Assembly (NCBI GenBank): GCA_036924085.1 | Contig: JAVGWX010000004.1 | Span: 10,697,416-10,761,415 of the forward strand | Direction: 5' to 3' | Source: Ariolimax columbianus | Lineage: Eukaryota; Mollusca; Gastropoda; Stylommatophora; Arionidae | Length of the DNA: 64,000 nt | Shown: piece by piece, positions 26,089-38,000 of the stretch | How positions within the stretch are numbered: the first letter of the stretch is position 1 | Layout of the letters: the number at the start of each line of letters is the position of its first letter | Program-made: the position numbers and the translations under genes | Notes under the pieces: model-generated | Told to the model about the DNA's origin: nothing | What the model saw: only the letters and a program-made list of their open reading frames with translations | Database searches by the model: none

Positions 26089-29000
26089 GATACGTACGTT
26101 GATATAATAATAATGATAATGTTCGCGTAGGCGTCAAAGGCCCGCTGCATCGATCGACCACTACGATGTCCAACTGCTGAGTCTGTGTTCATGCGTAGCG
26201 TGTCGACCGAAATCCCTACAGACTCCCCAGGTGAAGCCATGTACTCTGCAGCCTTGGGATGAGGGCCACGAGGAGTGTGGTAGACCAATGTTTGTGTCAA
26301 GCTTTCCGTGTCTGTGCGTGTCAAACTCATTGTTTTAACGTGTCCAGCCGCCGGTTCTTCTGATTGTGTTTACCTGTTGGTCAGCGTGACCCTTTCTGAT
26401 CTGAGATTACGAGGTTGGGAGAGGTATTGTGTAACCTCCGGTGGAAGGAGAGGCGAGCAGGAGGAAGTCGGCTTCAATCCGAGCAGAAATGTTTTTGAGT
26501 AGTGATGACCTGGACTGAATTCTGATGTGCAAGTTAAGCGGAACATTGAACTCCGCCATGGACTGGTCTCCTACGGCTTGAGCCAGGCATGTAATGCAGC
26601 GAAATGTAGCATACCAAATAAGATAACGGTTCAAAAGCACATCAATTCCACAGAATAAAGTCCTTCATACCTCCTGGTGAAGGATATGTGAAATATAATC
26701 CGAACAGGAACCACAAAACATCGGAAATCTCGACACAAACACCGGAGAGAGTCGAGAGCCCAGCCATTAAGGTACGGACATCTTACTTTTTCCACTTTAT
26801 ACACACAAGAGAACAACTGATATAGGATCCATGATTGCATAATTTGATATGGATTGGATGACTCAAAACTATGCAGGAGTGTTGACATAAAGCAGAAGTG
26901 GATATGTTGAGGTCGGATTTAGATAAAATTCGAGAATGGTCTGTGAGCTGGTAAATTCAATTTAATATAGATAAATATACAGCATCCACATGGGTAGATC
27001 AAATATGGAATATAATTACAGAATGGCAGTGAAAACGGCAAATATAATGTTAGATATGATAAAACGAAATATTAAACTTAGGAGTAAGACAATGATTTTC
27101 AAACTGATTAAGCATTGGTTAGATCTAGATTGGAGTACTGTGTACAGGTGTGGAGTCCTTATAGTAGAGGCGATATGAACATGCTGGAAAGGATACAGAG
27201 AAGAGCGACAAACCTGATAGTGAGTTTTCAGAATTATGAGAACAGACTCAGAAATACCGGCCTACAGTGTCTAGAAAAGAGAACAATTCGAGGTGACTTA
27301 ATACATTTTCATAAGATAATCACAATAAAGGTTAAATTAGACTATAACAAAATTTCAAACTACAACCACCAACAAGAACAAAAGGGCACAGCTACAAAAT
27401 AACTAAAGAAAGGTCCAGATTAGATATTAGTAAAAAAAATTGTTAGTCAGAGAGTGGTGATTGCTTGAAATACATTGTCCCAGGAGATAGTGCAGGCAGT
27501 GACAGTTAATGCGTTTAAGAGTAGATTGGATGAGCATAGCATTTAGAGCAGGGTAATGCAAATGTAACTGGTTGTATACAGACTCTGCAGAGTCTTCTAA
27601 ACCAGTATAAAGACGTTAAGTTTAGTTAAGTTAAGTTAAGACGTGAAACCAACAGACAGAAGAGTTCCAGACCACTCGTGGCAACATTAATAGTGATTTT
27701 TTTCTCGCTACTCATGGACAATATCTTCAAAGCGTGTAAAGAGAGGACCAAAAAGTAATTAGTGGGGTACTGGAAGATAAGACCTATTTTTTGCATTTGA
27801 TAATTGACTCCTCCTTGAATGTTCTCCCTCTCCTATTAGGCATGGTACGACCCAAGACTGTCATGGAACCCAGCTCAATACGGCAACATCACAGACATCT
27901 TTGATACGGAACTTGTTTTCTGGAGACCGGAGATCATCGTAGATAACTCGTAAGTGGCGTCTCTCTTCTCAGTCATCGTCGTGGACAACATGGTTACCAC
28001 AAACATGACACGCGCCATTTTGTCCGCCATATGTACATTGTTGTTGCTTCAGATGTTTCTTTAAATTTTTTAGAATTCTCTGCCGTAAAGCCATCCCCAA
28101 CAAGAATTGATAGTCCATAAAAGCAAAGAAGATATACACCATCACGAAGGGTGGATGTCGGCAATAGGTCGGTAATGTCCTAATTGGAGAACTTGATGAT
28201 ATTAGCATAACAACATCCGGGTCCCAGGAGAAAGACGAAAGAGAGTCCACATAAGATAACTTGGTAAAGACGCTATCAACTGATATGAAGTTCATGCGCC
28301 AGAGATTGAGCGCAGCACGAACTATACTGTGAACTTGGTGTAGTGGAGAGAGTTTAATTTTTTACCAAGGATCTGAGAAGAATCTTTCTAATTTTTCTTC
28401 TTTTCTTTCCTCTCACTTGTTGTCCTGCTTGTACATGTCAGCGTCAAGTTATGAAGAGGTTTCTTAACCTGGCCCTAGTATGTGCTTCATACACGGGAAG
28501 ATTCGCTGCTTCTGTTATTTCTGGTATCCATCTTGTATGGTTGGCCCTTGGCTCTGTATCCATTGTATCTGTGTAGCATTGCCTTCTTAACTTAACTTAA
28601 CGTCTTTATACTGGTTTAGAAGACCCTGCAGAGTCTGTATACAACCAGTTACATTTACATCACCTTGCTCTAAAATCTATGCGCATCCAGTTTATTCTTA
28701 AACGCATTAACTGTCCCTGCCTCCACTACCTCCCCTGGCAGTGCATTCCAAGCAGACACCACTCTCTGACTAAAAAAATATTTCCTAATATCTAACCTGG
28801 ACCTCTCTTTAATCAGCTTGTAGCTATGCCCTCGTGTTATTGTAGGTGGCTGTATTTTAAAAAACTTGTTATAGTCTAATTTATCGATTCCTCTGATCAT
28901 CTTATAAACCTGTATTAAGTCACCACGAATTCTTCTCTCTTCGAGACACTGTAGGCCCGTTTTTCTGAGTCGTTCCTCATAACTGTAATTCTGGAATCCA

Positions 29001-32000
29001 ACTATCATCTTTGTCGCTCTTTTTTGTATTCTTTCAAGCATGTTTATGTCCCCTCTATGATAAGGACTCCACACCTGTACACAGTACTCCAATCTAGGTC
29101 TAACTAAAGCTTTATACAGTTTGACGATCACTTCCTTGCTCCTGTGTTTAATATTTCTTTTTATCATACCTAACATTGCATTTGCCTTTTTCACTGCTAC
29201 CTTAACTTGCTCACTCACCTTTCCTGTATGATCTATTATAACCCCTAGGTCCCTTTCCTTATCTATCTTTCTAATATTGTTTTCTCCCATTCTGTATTTA
29301 TGTTCCATATTGGATCTACCCATGTGGATGACTGTACATGATGGATACTATTAGGCGTTTGACGTGCCACGTGGCCGAACCATTTGGTTTTCTATCTCTT
29401 GGTGAAGTGTAGCACTGATGTTTTACTTACTTGTCGCCTAATGTCTCCTTTCTGATTCTATCCTTAGTTTTTACTCCGAGCATTCTGCTCAAGCATATCA
29501 TTTTTGTTGTTGTGATGTTTATTTGATCTTTTTTTGTTATTGTCTAATTCTGGCACTGTTAGCACAATGTTGGTAGAAATATGCTGCTGTTTAGTGTTCT
29601 TTTTGTATCCATTGTCAAGTGCTTACAAAGTTATATCGGGGATATTTGCCCAATGATTTGACTTGCTTTATTACATCTGTTTTTAATTTCGGTGTTGCCT
29701 TTTCCATATGCCGAGATTATGTTACCCAGGTACGTGACATTTTTCACCTGTTTCATTTGTTGGTTTTGTATGAATATTGTTGTTTCTATTTCTTTTCTTA
29801 CAATCGTCAAAACTTTAGTTTTTTCTATGTTGATTTTAATGCTGTAATCCGTACATACCTCATTAAGTTTGTTGATATGTCCCTGCAGTCGTTTTTTGTC
29901 TGAGATTGCTATTAGTGCTTGGTCATCAGCAAAGAGAAGTTCATTTAAGTGATCCCTGGGATTGTTTCCCTCACTAAAGTTGCCTTTTTTTACATATTGC
30001 GTCTACATATGTGGCACAATCAGTAGAGGAGATAGTACACAACATTGCTATACACCGGATCTAACGTGATATTTTTTTAAATATCTTGACTTAATTATTA
30101 CAGTACATTGGCTATTTACATAAAGATTTTTGCATAGATTGGTCAAATGTTTATTAACTCCATAACGTTTTTTATCTTGTCCACAGTTGGTATGTACTGA
30201 CTCGATCGAATGCCTTCTCTTGGTCTAGTGTCTGATCGTACTCTATTATTTTCTCCGCCAGTTGTCTGAGTGCAAAGATTGCATCTGTACAGCTCCTGTT
30301 TTTCCTAAATCTCATCTGTGCTTCGCTAAGCTGCGGTTCTATGTTTGGTCTAGTCTTTGTTCCAGTATTTTCCAGAATATATTTCCAGTATGGCTAAGCA
30401 TTGATATTCCTTTATATGTTGTAGTCTTTGTTCCAGTATTTTCCAGAATATATTTCCAGTATGGCTAAGCATTGATATTCCTTTATATGTTGTAGTCTTT
30501 GTTCCAGTATTTTCCAGAATATATTTCCAGTATGGCTAAGCATTGATATTCCTTTATATGTTCTAGTCTTTGTTCCAGTATTTTCCAGAATATATTTCCA
30601 GTATGGCTAAGCATTGATATTCCTTTATATGTTGTAGTCTTTTTTCCAGTATTTTTCAGAATATATTTCCAGTATGGCTAAGCATTGATATTTCCAGTAT
30701 GGCTAAGCATTGATATTTCCAGTATGGCTAAGCATTGATATTCCTTTATATGTTCTAGTCTTTTTTCCAGTATTTTTCAGAATATATTTCCAGTATTGCT
30801 AAGCATCGATATTCCTTTATATGTTCTAGTCTTTTTTCCAGTATTTTTCAGAATATATTTCCAGTATTGCTAAGCATCGATATTCCTTTATATGTTCTAG
30901 TCTTTTTTCCAGTATTTTTCAGAATATATTTCCAGTATTGCTAAGCATCGATATTCCTTTATATGTTCTAGTCTTTTTTCCAGTATTTTCCAGAATATAT
31001 TTCCAGTATGGCTAAGCATTGATATTCCTTTATATGTTGTAGTCTTTGTTGCTGTTCTTTTTCTTCCATTTGAGGAATATTGTTGCCCTTCTCCAACCTT
31101 CTTGTGATTCTTGTTTAATCTATACTAGGTTATACAGTCTGTGTAGCCAGGTTATCCCTACATATTTTGTTACTTCGATTAGTTCCTCAGGGATGCCATC
31201 CGGCCCTGGTGACGTGTTTGATGGTGCCGCTTGTATAGCGTATTGTATCTCTGATTTAGTTATATCCGGTTCTAGCTCTGTAGCGATCTCTATATTGATA
31301 CCTTGTGCGCCCTTTATTCCCCCAGTATTTAGTAGCTCTTCGACATATTATTGCCATCTTTCCGTGATCTTTCTTTTGTCGTGTATATCATTTCTCTTGA
31401 GCATCGTCCATTCTTCTTCAACTGTCTGAGTTTCTTTTGTGAGTTTTGGACAACTTGCTGTTACTTTCTCTATGTAATCCTTATGTGCTTTAATTGCTTC
31501 TAATCCTTTAATTGTTTTTCTTCCTGTTTGTTGACTTAGTTTTGTCTTCGCTTTCCATTTTGTTTTTAGTCATCAAGCAGCTTTATGGTCAGTATCAGCA
31601 CACAGGTTCGGGAGAGCTCTTGCATCGATCACTTGTCTGCCTCTACTGTTCTCGACTAGTATAAAGTCTATCTGGCTTTTCTTGTTGGTTTTTGTTGTTG
31701 TTTTTTTTGCGTTCGCCTTATTTCTCTAATCCCCAAGGCGGTGTGCGTTGCACTGTCGTTTTTATTTTTCGCCTATCGGCCCAGTGCATCCGACTTCAAC
31801 ATGCATTTTATGTAAGGGTCTGCTTCCCTATGCATTTTCTAAGAGTTTGCTTTCCCGGGGTAACGGCCGGTGCTGTGATGGGGATCGAACCCAGCACCCC
31901 AAAAACGATGCCTATTACCAGTTGAACAGAAGAGAGCAGGTCGTTGTCTTCAGACTTCGCACTGGCCACAATAGACTGAGGTACCACCTATTCAACAAAT

Positions 32001-35000
32001 TGAAGATAGGTGGTACCGACGAATGCCCGTGTGGTACCGAGAAAATGACCGCTGAGAATCTGCTGCAGAACTGCCCGACATACCAGGATCAGAGAGAGCA
32101 GATGTGGCCATCACCAGTGGAACCACAAGAGAAGCTCTATGGCAGTGTCGACAGCCTCAAGATGACCGCCGCTTTTTTCGAAAAAATAATGGTTTCTGTC
32201 TGACTGCGTAGGAAGAAGAAGAAAGAAGAAGAAGAAGAACCCAGCACCTTCTGGTTGTGAGCCGTGCCACTTAACCACTAGGCCACGCCGTCCCCTACTT
32301 TTCTGGTGGAAATTATTTCAGCTGTACCTTATGTATTCATGTGAACTTCTGTGCTGGAAAAAGGTGTTGGTTATAAATAAATCTTGCTGGCTGCATAAAC
32401 TATCCCATTATAATAACGTCTTCTTCTCTTTCAATGCTGTTTATTGTGTCGTTGATGTCAAAACATTATTCGCATTCATTTGATGAAGTATTGCAAAAAG
32501 CAAATATTTGAAATATGTCATTTGTTCCACCTTTTCGTTGATTGTAACTGTCATCTTTCTCTCTGATGTGTCGTTGATTGTAACTGTCATCTTTCTCTCT
32601 GATGTGTCGTTGATTGTAACTGTCATCTTTCTCTCTGATGTGTCGTTGATTGTAACTGTCATCTTTCTCTCTGATGTGTCGTTGATTGTAACTGTCATCT
32701 TTCTCTCTGATGTGTCGTTGATTGTAACTGTCATCTTTCTCTCTGATGTGTCGTTGATTGTAACTGTCATCTTTCTCTCTGATGTGTCGTTGATTGTAAC
32801 TGTCATCTTTCTCTCTGATGTGTCGTTGATTGTAACTGTCATCTTTCTCTCTGATGTGTCGTTGATTGTAACTGTCATCTTTCTCTCTGATGTGTCGTTG
32901 ATTGTAACTGTCATCTTTCTCTCTGATGTGTCGTTTATTGTAACTGTCATCTTTCTCTCTGATGTGTCGTTGATTGTAACTGTCATCTTTCTCTCTGATG
33001 TGTCGTTGATTGTAACTGTCATCTTTCTCTCTGATGTGTCGTTGATTGTAACTGTCATCTTTCTCTCTGATGTGTCGTTGATTGTAACTGTCATCTTTCT
33101 CTCTGATGTGTCGTTGATTGTAACTGTCATCTTTCTCTCTGATGTGTCGTTGATTGTAACTGTCATCTTTCTCTCTGATGTGTCGTTGATTGTAACTGTC
33201 ATCTTTCTCTCTGATGTGTCGTTGATTGTAACTGTCATCTTTCTCTCTGATGTGTCGTTGATTGTAACTGTCATCTTTCTCTCTGATGTGTCGTTGATTG
33301 TAACTGTCATCTTTCTCTCTGATGTGTCGTTGATTGTAACTGTCATCTTTCTCTCTGATGTGTCGTTGATTGTAACTGTCATCTTTCTCTCTGATGTGTC
33401 GTTGATTGTAACTGTCATCTTTCTCTCTGATGTGTCGTTGATTGTAACTGTCATCTTTCTCTCTGATGTGTCGTTGATTGTAACTGTCATCTTTCTCTCT
33501 GATGTGTCGTTGATTGTAACTGTCATCTTTCTCTCTGATGTGTCGTTGATTGTAACTGTCATCTTTCTCTCTGATGTGTCGTTGATTGTAACTGTCATCT
33601 TTCTCTCTGATGTGTCGTTGATTGTAACTGTCATCTTTCTCTCTGATGTGTCGTTGATTGTAACTGTCATCTTTCTCTCTGATGTGTCGTTGATTGTAAC
33701 TGTCATCTTTCTCTCTGATGTGTCGTTGATTGTAACTGTCATCTTTCTCTCTGATGTGTCGTTTATTCCAACTATGTTCTCTATATTTGTGTCCCCAAAA
33801 ACGATACTTCCCAACTTGTGGAGATTTCTTCTTCTGCTTATACTTTTTCGACGCTAGTTTCTTAAAACGACAGCGAGGCTGTGATATCTACGCCTTTCGA
33901 CTCGAAACATAAAATTTCGAGATTGCATTTTTGGGGGCGAGGTTACCTTTTCTATGCGATCCATATTCCCTTAGCCAGACTACCCTAGATAGCCTTTTTC
34001 CAGGGCCGCCACTTGGAGGCAGGATGTGGTCTTGGTCAGCTGTGGTTTGCCTCCCTGATGCAAGCAGCCAACTATAAGTTGCTGATTGCTGTCAGCTCAT
34101 TCACCTTGCGGATGTTAATATACAATGAAAAGAAATGCATGCAACAATAGAGTGATGACCGAAGAGTTGCACGCAACAATAGCGATGACCCGTGAGTTGC
34201 ACGCAACAATAGAGTGATGACCCAAGAGTTGCACGCAACAATAGAGTGGTGACCGAAGAGTTGCACGCAACAATAGAGTGATGACCCGAGAGTTGCACGC
34301 AACAATAGAGTGATGACCCAATAGTTGCACGCAACAATAAAGTGATGACCCACCCGAGAGTTGCACACAACAATAGAATGATGCACGCAATACAAATAAT
34401 AGAACCGGTGTAACTTTTCAAGCATGTTTTAAATAGCCGCTACAGAAAGTTGTGCATGTGACTTGCAATCTCGTCATGTAAAACCTGGAAGATCATATGC
34501 GACGTTCCACCATGGGAAATAGCATTACAAAATTCAGCAGAGCTGTAAGATGTGCACACATGAATGTTGTCGAAGCATACTTCAGCCTCAAGGAAATTCC
34601 TGCACAAATTACAGACTAAAATAACCAAACAAATCCTTATTTTACTATTTGTGGGGTTATACTGTCAACTCTTACAGTGACAGTTTTCTTCATAATGGAT
34701 CCTAAGTGTGGCGACACAGTTAAAAGAACCCATAATGTTTTCAATTTGCAAATAACACTTGAGCTAATCAAGCTCACCGAATGGGACATCTTAAATTCTG
34801 AAATATGTCGCGACTAGGTGTACCTTCCATTACAGTTAGAAGAATTGTGAAGAACAAAAACTAAAGTATTATTAGATGCAATTAGAAACGTCGCGTCAGT
34901 ACATGCCACACTGATTAGAAAGAAGCATAATCCAAATGGCGAGATAGTAGAACGTGTAACGTGTGGGTAGAAACACAACCCAACCAAACTATTCCGCTAC

Positions 35001-38000
35001 GTCTCAGGGGTCTCCAAGCTTCAGGAACGGACCACATCAACCCTCATCCCCAACATTCATATTTTAACTGGCCAGCAGCAAATTGAAAACTGCGCGGATA
35101 TGTTATCACTTTTCCTTTCTTTAATGGAAAGGAGCATGAAACGAAACATGGACAGTGACTACTGCATCTGTGTGTACTTCTTTGTACAAGCATATAACAA
35201 AGTCATGTTTCTTATACATATACAATGACACTGTAACTGTTTGGAAGGAGTGCCATATACGTTGGCGCTATAAGATTAAATATGGATCAAGTTATTCCTT
35301 AAATGCTGGTTGCAGCTTTCCAGACTAGCTCTGGTATGTAGAAAATAACGGATTCGGTACAAGGTAACTTATATGTTGGCTAAAAGAGAAAAGCTAATTA
35401 CTGATAGAGATATAACCAACAAGTGTTCCCTGGAAGCAGTTGGAGATCGTTTGACAAGACATAGCACATCTGTCGAAATATTGTTGCTCGTAGAATTGAG
35501 GAATTGATAAACAAAACAGTTCATCAAAATGTGAACATCAGAAAGAAGTTTTCTGTGACATTCTCTGGCACTGGATAATTGATTGATGTGTAGGACACGT
35601 CACAACTCTTTGTGTTCATCCTTGACTTGACATTGAATATAATGTAACCCAAGAATTAGTACTAGTACATAGCATGCACAACACAGCAGCTAAAGAGTCA
35701 GAGAGCGGTGAATACTTGGAATTCATTGCCACAGAAAGTAGTGGAGGCAGGGGCAATTAATGCATTTAAGAATAGATTGGAAGCGCATAGCTTTTAGAGC
35801 AAAGAAATATAAATGAAACTTGTTGTATACAGACTTTGCAGAGTCTTCTAAACCAGTATAAAAATGTTAAGTTAAGTTAAGAGAACATCTACAAAAAGGA
35901 GCAATGACAATATGTCAAATTATTACATGAAATTAAACCGACTGCATTGCGTGACAATTGATGCAGGAAATTACATGTCTTGGCTGAAGAAAGGTTGAAA
36001 TCAAGCTATTTCAAAATCCATTTGATTGGGATGTTGGAAAATTCCCAAGTCGGTTTCAAATGGAAATTATTGATCTCCAATCACATGTCAAGCTGAAAGA
36101 CAAGTGCAAAGAAGGAAATCAGGTCAAATTTCAGAAATTTTTGTTTTCTGTGTAGTTTTAAATTTCGAAGTGATTTTCTTGTGGATTTGTGTTTGCAATT
36201 ATTAATTGCTTAGTACATCAAGAATGATGTACGCTCGTTAGTCAGGTAGTTAGTTAGTTAATTAGTCAGCCAATCAGATATGAGTCAGTCAATTAATCAG
36301 TCAGTCAGTCAGTTAGTTAGCTAGTTAGTTAGGAGTAACTGTAATGATGACGCCGGCATCGTTTGCAGTAGACAACTAACTAGTTAGTTGGTTAGCTAAG
36401 TTAGTAAGTTAGTTAGTTAGTTAGTTGGTTAGCTAAGTTAGTAAGTTAGTTAGTTAGTTAGTTATCTATCTTATACCCGGGTGGGCGCCGTGGAAGTCTG
36501 TCAAGTCCAAGTACCGAACAAATTTAATCTGATGAGCACAGGGTCCATTCTCGTAACTGGCTCATGAAGCTTGAAGCCTCAGTTCAGGAACATTTTGAAA
36601 TTTACAAATGCAGCTCCATAAGTCTCATTAATCTTGTTGTGCACAACATTATGTTTCGTTGTTGATTGCGGTTAGCATTTTCAATTGTCTGTCTAGAGTA
36701 AATATGAATTTGTATTTCTTGAATATGTGCTTGCCCTGCTGTTTTTCATCGTGTACCTGAACTTATTCGCTAATCAGTGAGGACAAATGAATACTTGGAA
36801 ATGTATGTTTTATTAATGATTTGTATAACGGCGTGTGGATTGAGTTTGTTTTTGTTCGATCTTTACTGGTTGCTACAATTTTATTTATAATTGATTTCAT
36901 TTGTTTTGCTTAACTTCTTTCTTGAGACGTGTTTAATCTTCTTACTGTGTGTCCCAAATTGGGAAAATTCTAAATTCAGGTAAACGTTAGTAATATTTCA
37001 GCAACAAAAATTAATTTCATAATGATTAGATGTCTATTCTCATCTGCTGTTAAGTCAAAGGTTCTTTCGTTAGAGCATTTGCTCAAGCTTAACAGATGTA
37101 GTCCAAGTATATCATTTCGGAGCCCAAATACGGGCGACATCCATTCTAAGTGATTGTATCATTTCTATTTTACTCTGAATCACATCGTGCTGATTTCACA
37201 TCAAATATCAAAATATTTTTGTTTATTATTACTGTATTTTATTTTCTGTCATGTTTTTTTTGTTTATTTATGTGTTATTCACAAGTGTTTCGAAGTTATT
37301 TATTTACGGGGTTGTTGTTTGTTTGTTTTTTTTGCGGCACTAGTGCATTTGTGAGCTAAATAAAAGGTATGCTTCGTCTTTCGTCCATATTTAACTTTCG
37401 TCGGTTCTCTGGTCCATAGGCTGTCGAAAGGTGGAGGTATGTCTGCATTTGTTTTAATCTGTCTACTCTCGTGTCTAAGAGTGTTTACGTATTTACTAGA
37501 TCTTACAATCTGCCCGTTATTGTATAAGAGTTTGTAAGTGTGTATGTAGGAGTATACTACTTTTTATAATCCCCAGGGAAAATAAGTTATTCACTCTTCT
37601 ATCCCTGAATTAAGTCTAACCTTTTCTAGAGCTTTTAAGACACAGAAGGACACTTCAGACTGGATAAACTTTTGGTATGTGTGAATGGTGAAGTGTGTCA
37701 ACCCATGACATGAACAGTCGTCTACCCCAAATGGGTTTGTTCGTCTTGTTTGTGCCCACTTCCGACATGCTCTCAGTTTAGCAGCACTACTATCGTCCCT
37801 GTGTCATGAAGAGATTTCCAGCCACCATTAGGACACTCTATCGTTTGTTCAATAACAAGGTAGATAACACGACAAAGATACCAGGTGCTCTCCGGTATCG
37901 GCACGCTCCAATCAACCTAGCTGAAAATATATCCCTGATTGACGATTAAGTAAGGGATATTTATTGCTCGTTTTTGGTGAGACAGGTGACTTTCAAGCTC

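Larger units (their letters stand above)
18560..27640 (+). mobile_element. CR1-like LINE, decayed and interrupted four times
   Basis: ORF1 remains (18610-19335) start NILCRLCRIEERQA. They contain an SGNH-esterase-like module typical of CR1 ORF1: HVVVVVGRNNLKRDGTELI, then GINLRLQEMCADMNIDFIDV, then VHLNEKGQHVIAKH. ORF2 follows: endonuclease pieces (19510-20700), RT pieces DPANYRPVSLTSIVCRLLES and VDVIYLDFAK (to 21770), AFERVPHRRL (25809+), SGVPQGSVLG (25960+), then RRATNLIVSFQNY and RGDLIHFHK (27210-27320). It ends at a (TTAAG)n tail. Interruptions are a 31-bp array (19672-20290), LINE-A (21771-25795), an (AT)n tract and an antisense LINE-B end. Many frameshifts; inactive. Confidence 0.88.
29338..32465 (-). 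mobile_element. RTE-like LINE, antisense, decayed
   Basis: On the minus strand, endonuclease remnants INSIEREEDVIIMG and FITNTFFQHRSSHEYIRYS lie at about 32465-32320. RT remnants follow: a P-S-G-P-D-G-I-P-E-E-L-like stretch (about 31210-31180), KGISMLSHTGNIF (the 71-bp array), MRFRKNRSCTDAIFALRQLA and DQEKAFDRVSTYQLW (about 30330-30180). SINE-A is inserted at about 31705-32294. Many stops; dead. The 3' part may continue to about 28470 beyond the CR1 insertion. Confidence 0.75.

Noticed and set aside
31880..32290. SINE-A box A/B regions as a functional tRNA gene
   Set aside because: No cloverleaf or anticodon stem can be closed, and the unit continues into a SINE body.
32441..33857. Repetitive proteins of about 450 residues on both strands
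   Set aside because: The 36-bp unit has no stop codon, so length is an effect of the repeat. The flanks look like a dead LINE.
36236..36475. TTAG repeats as a possible internal telomere sequence
   Set aside because: The tetranucleotide lacks the GGG of TTAGGG and is heavily interrupted.
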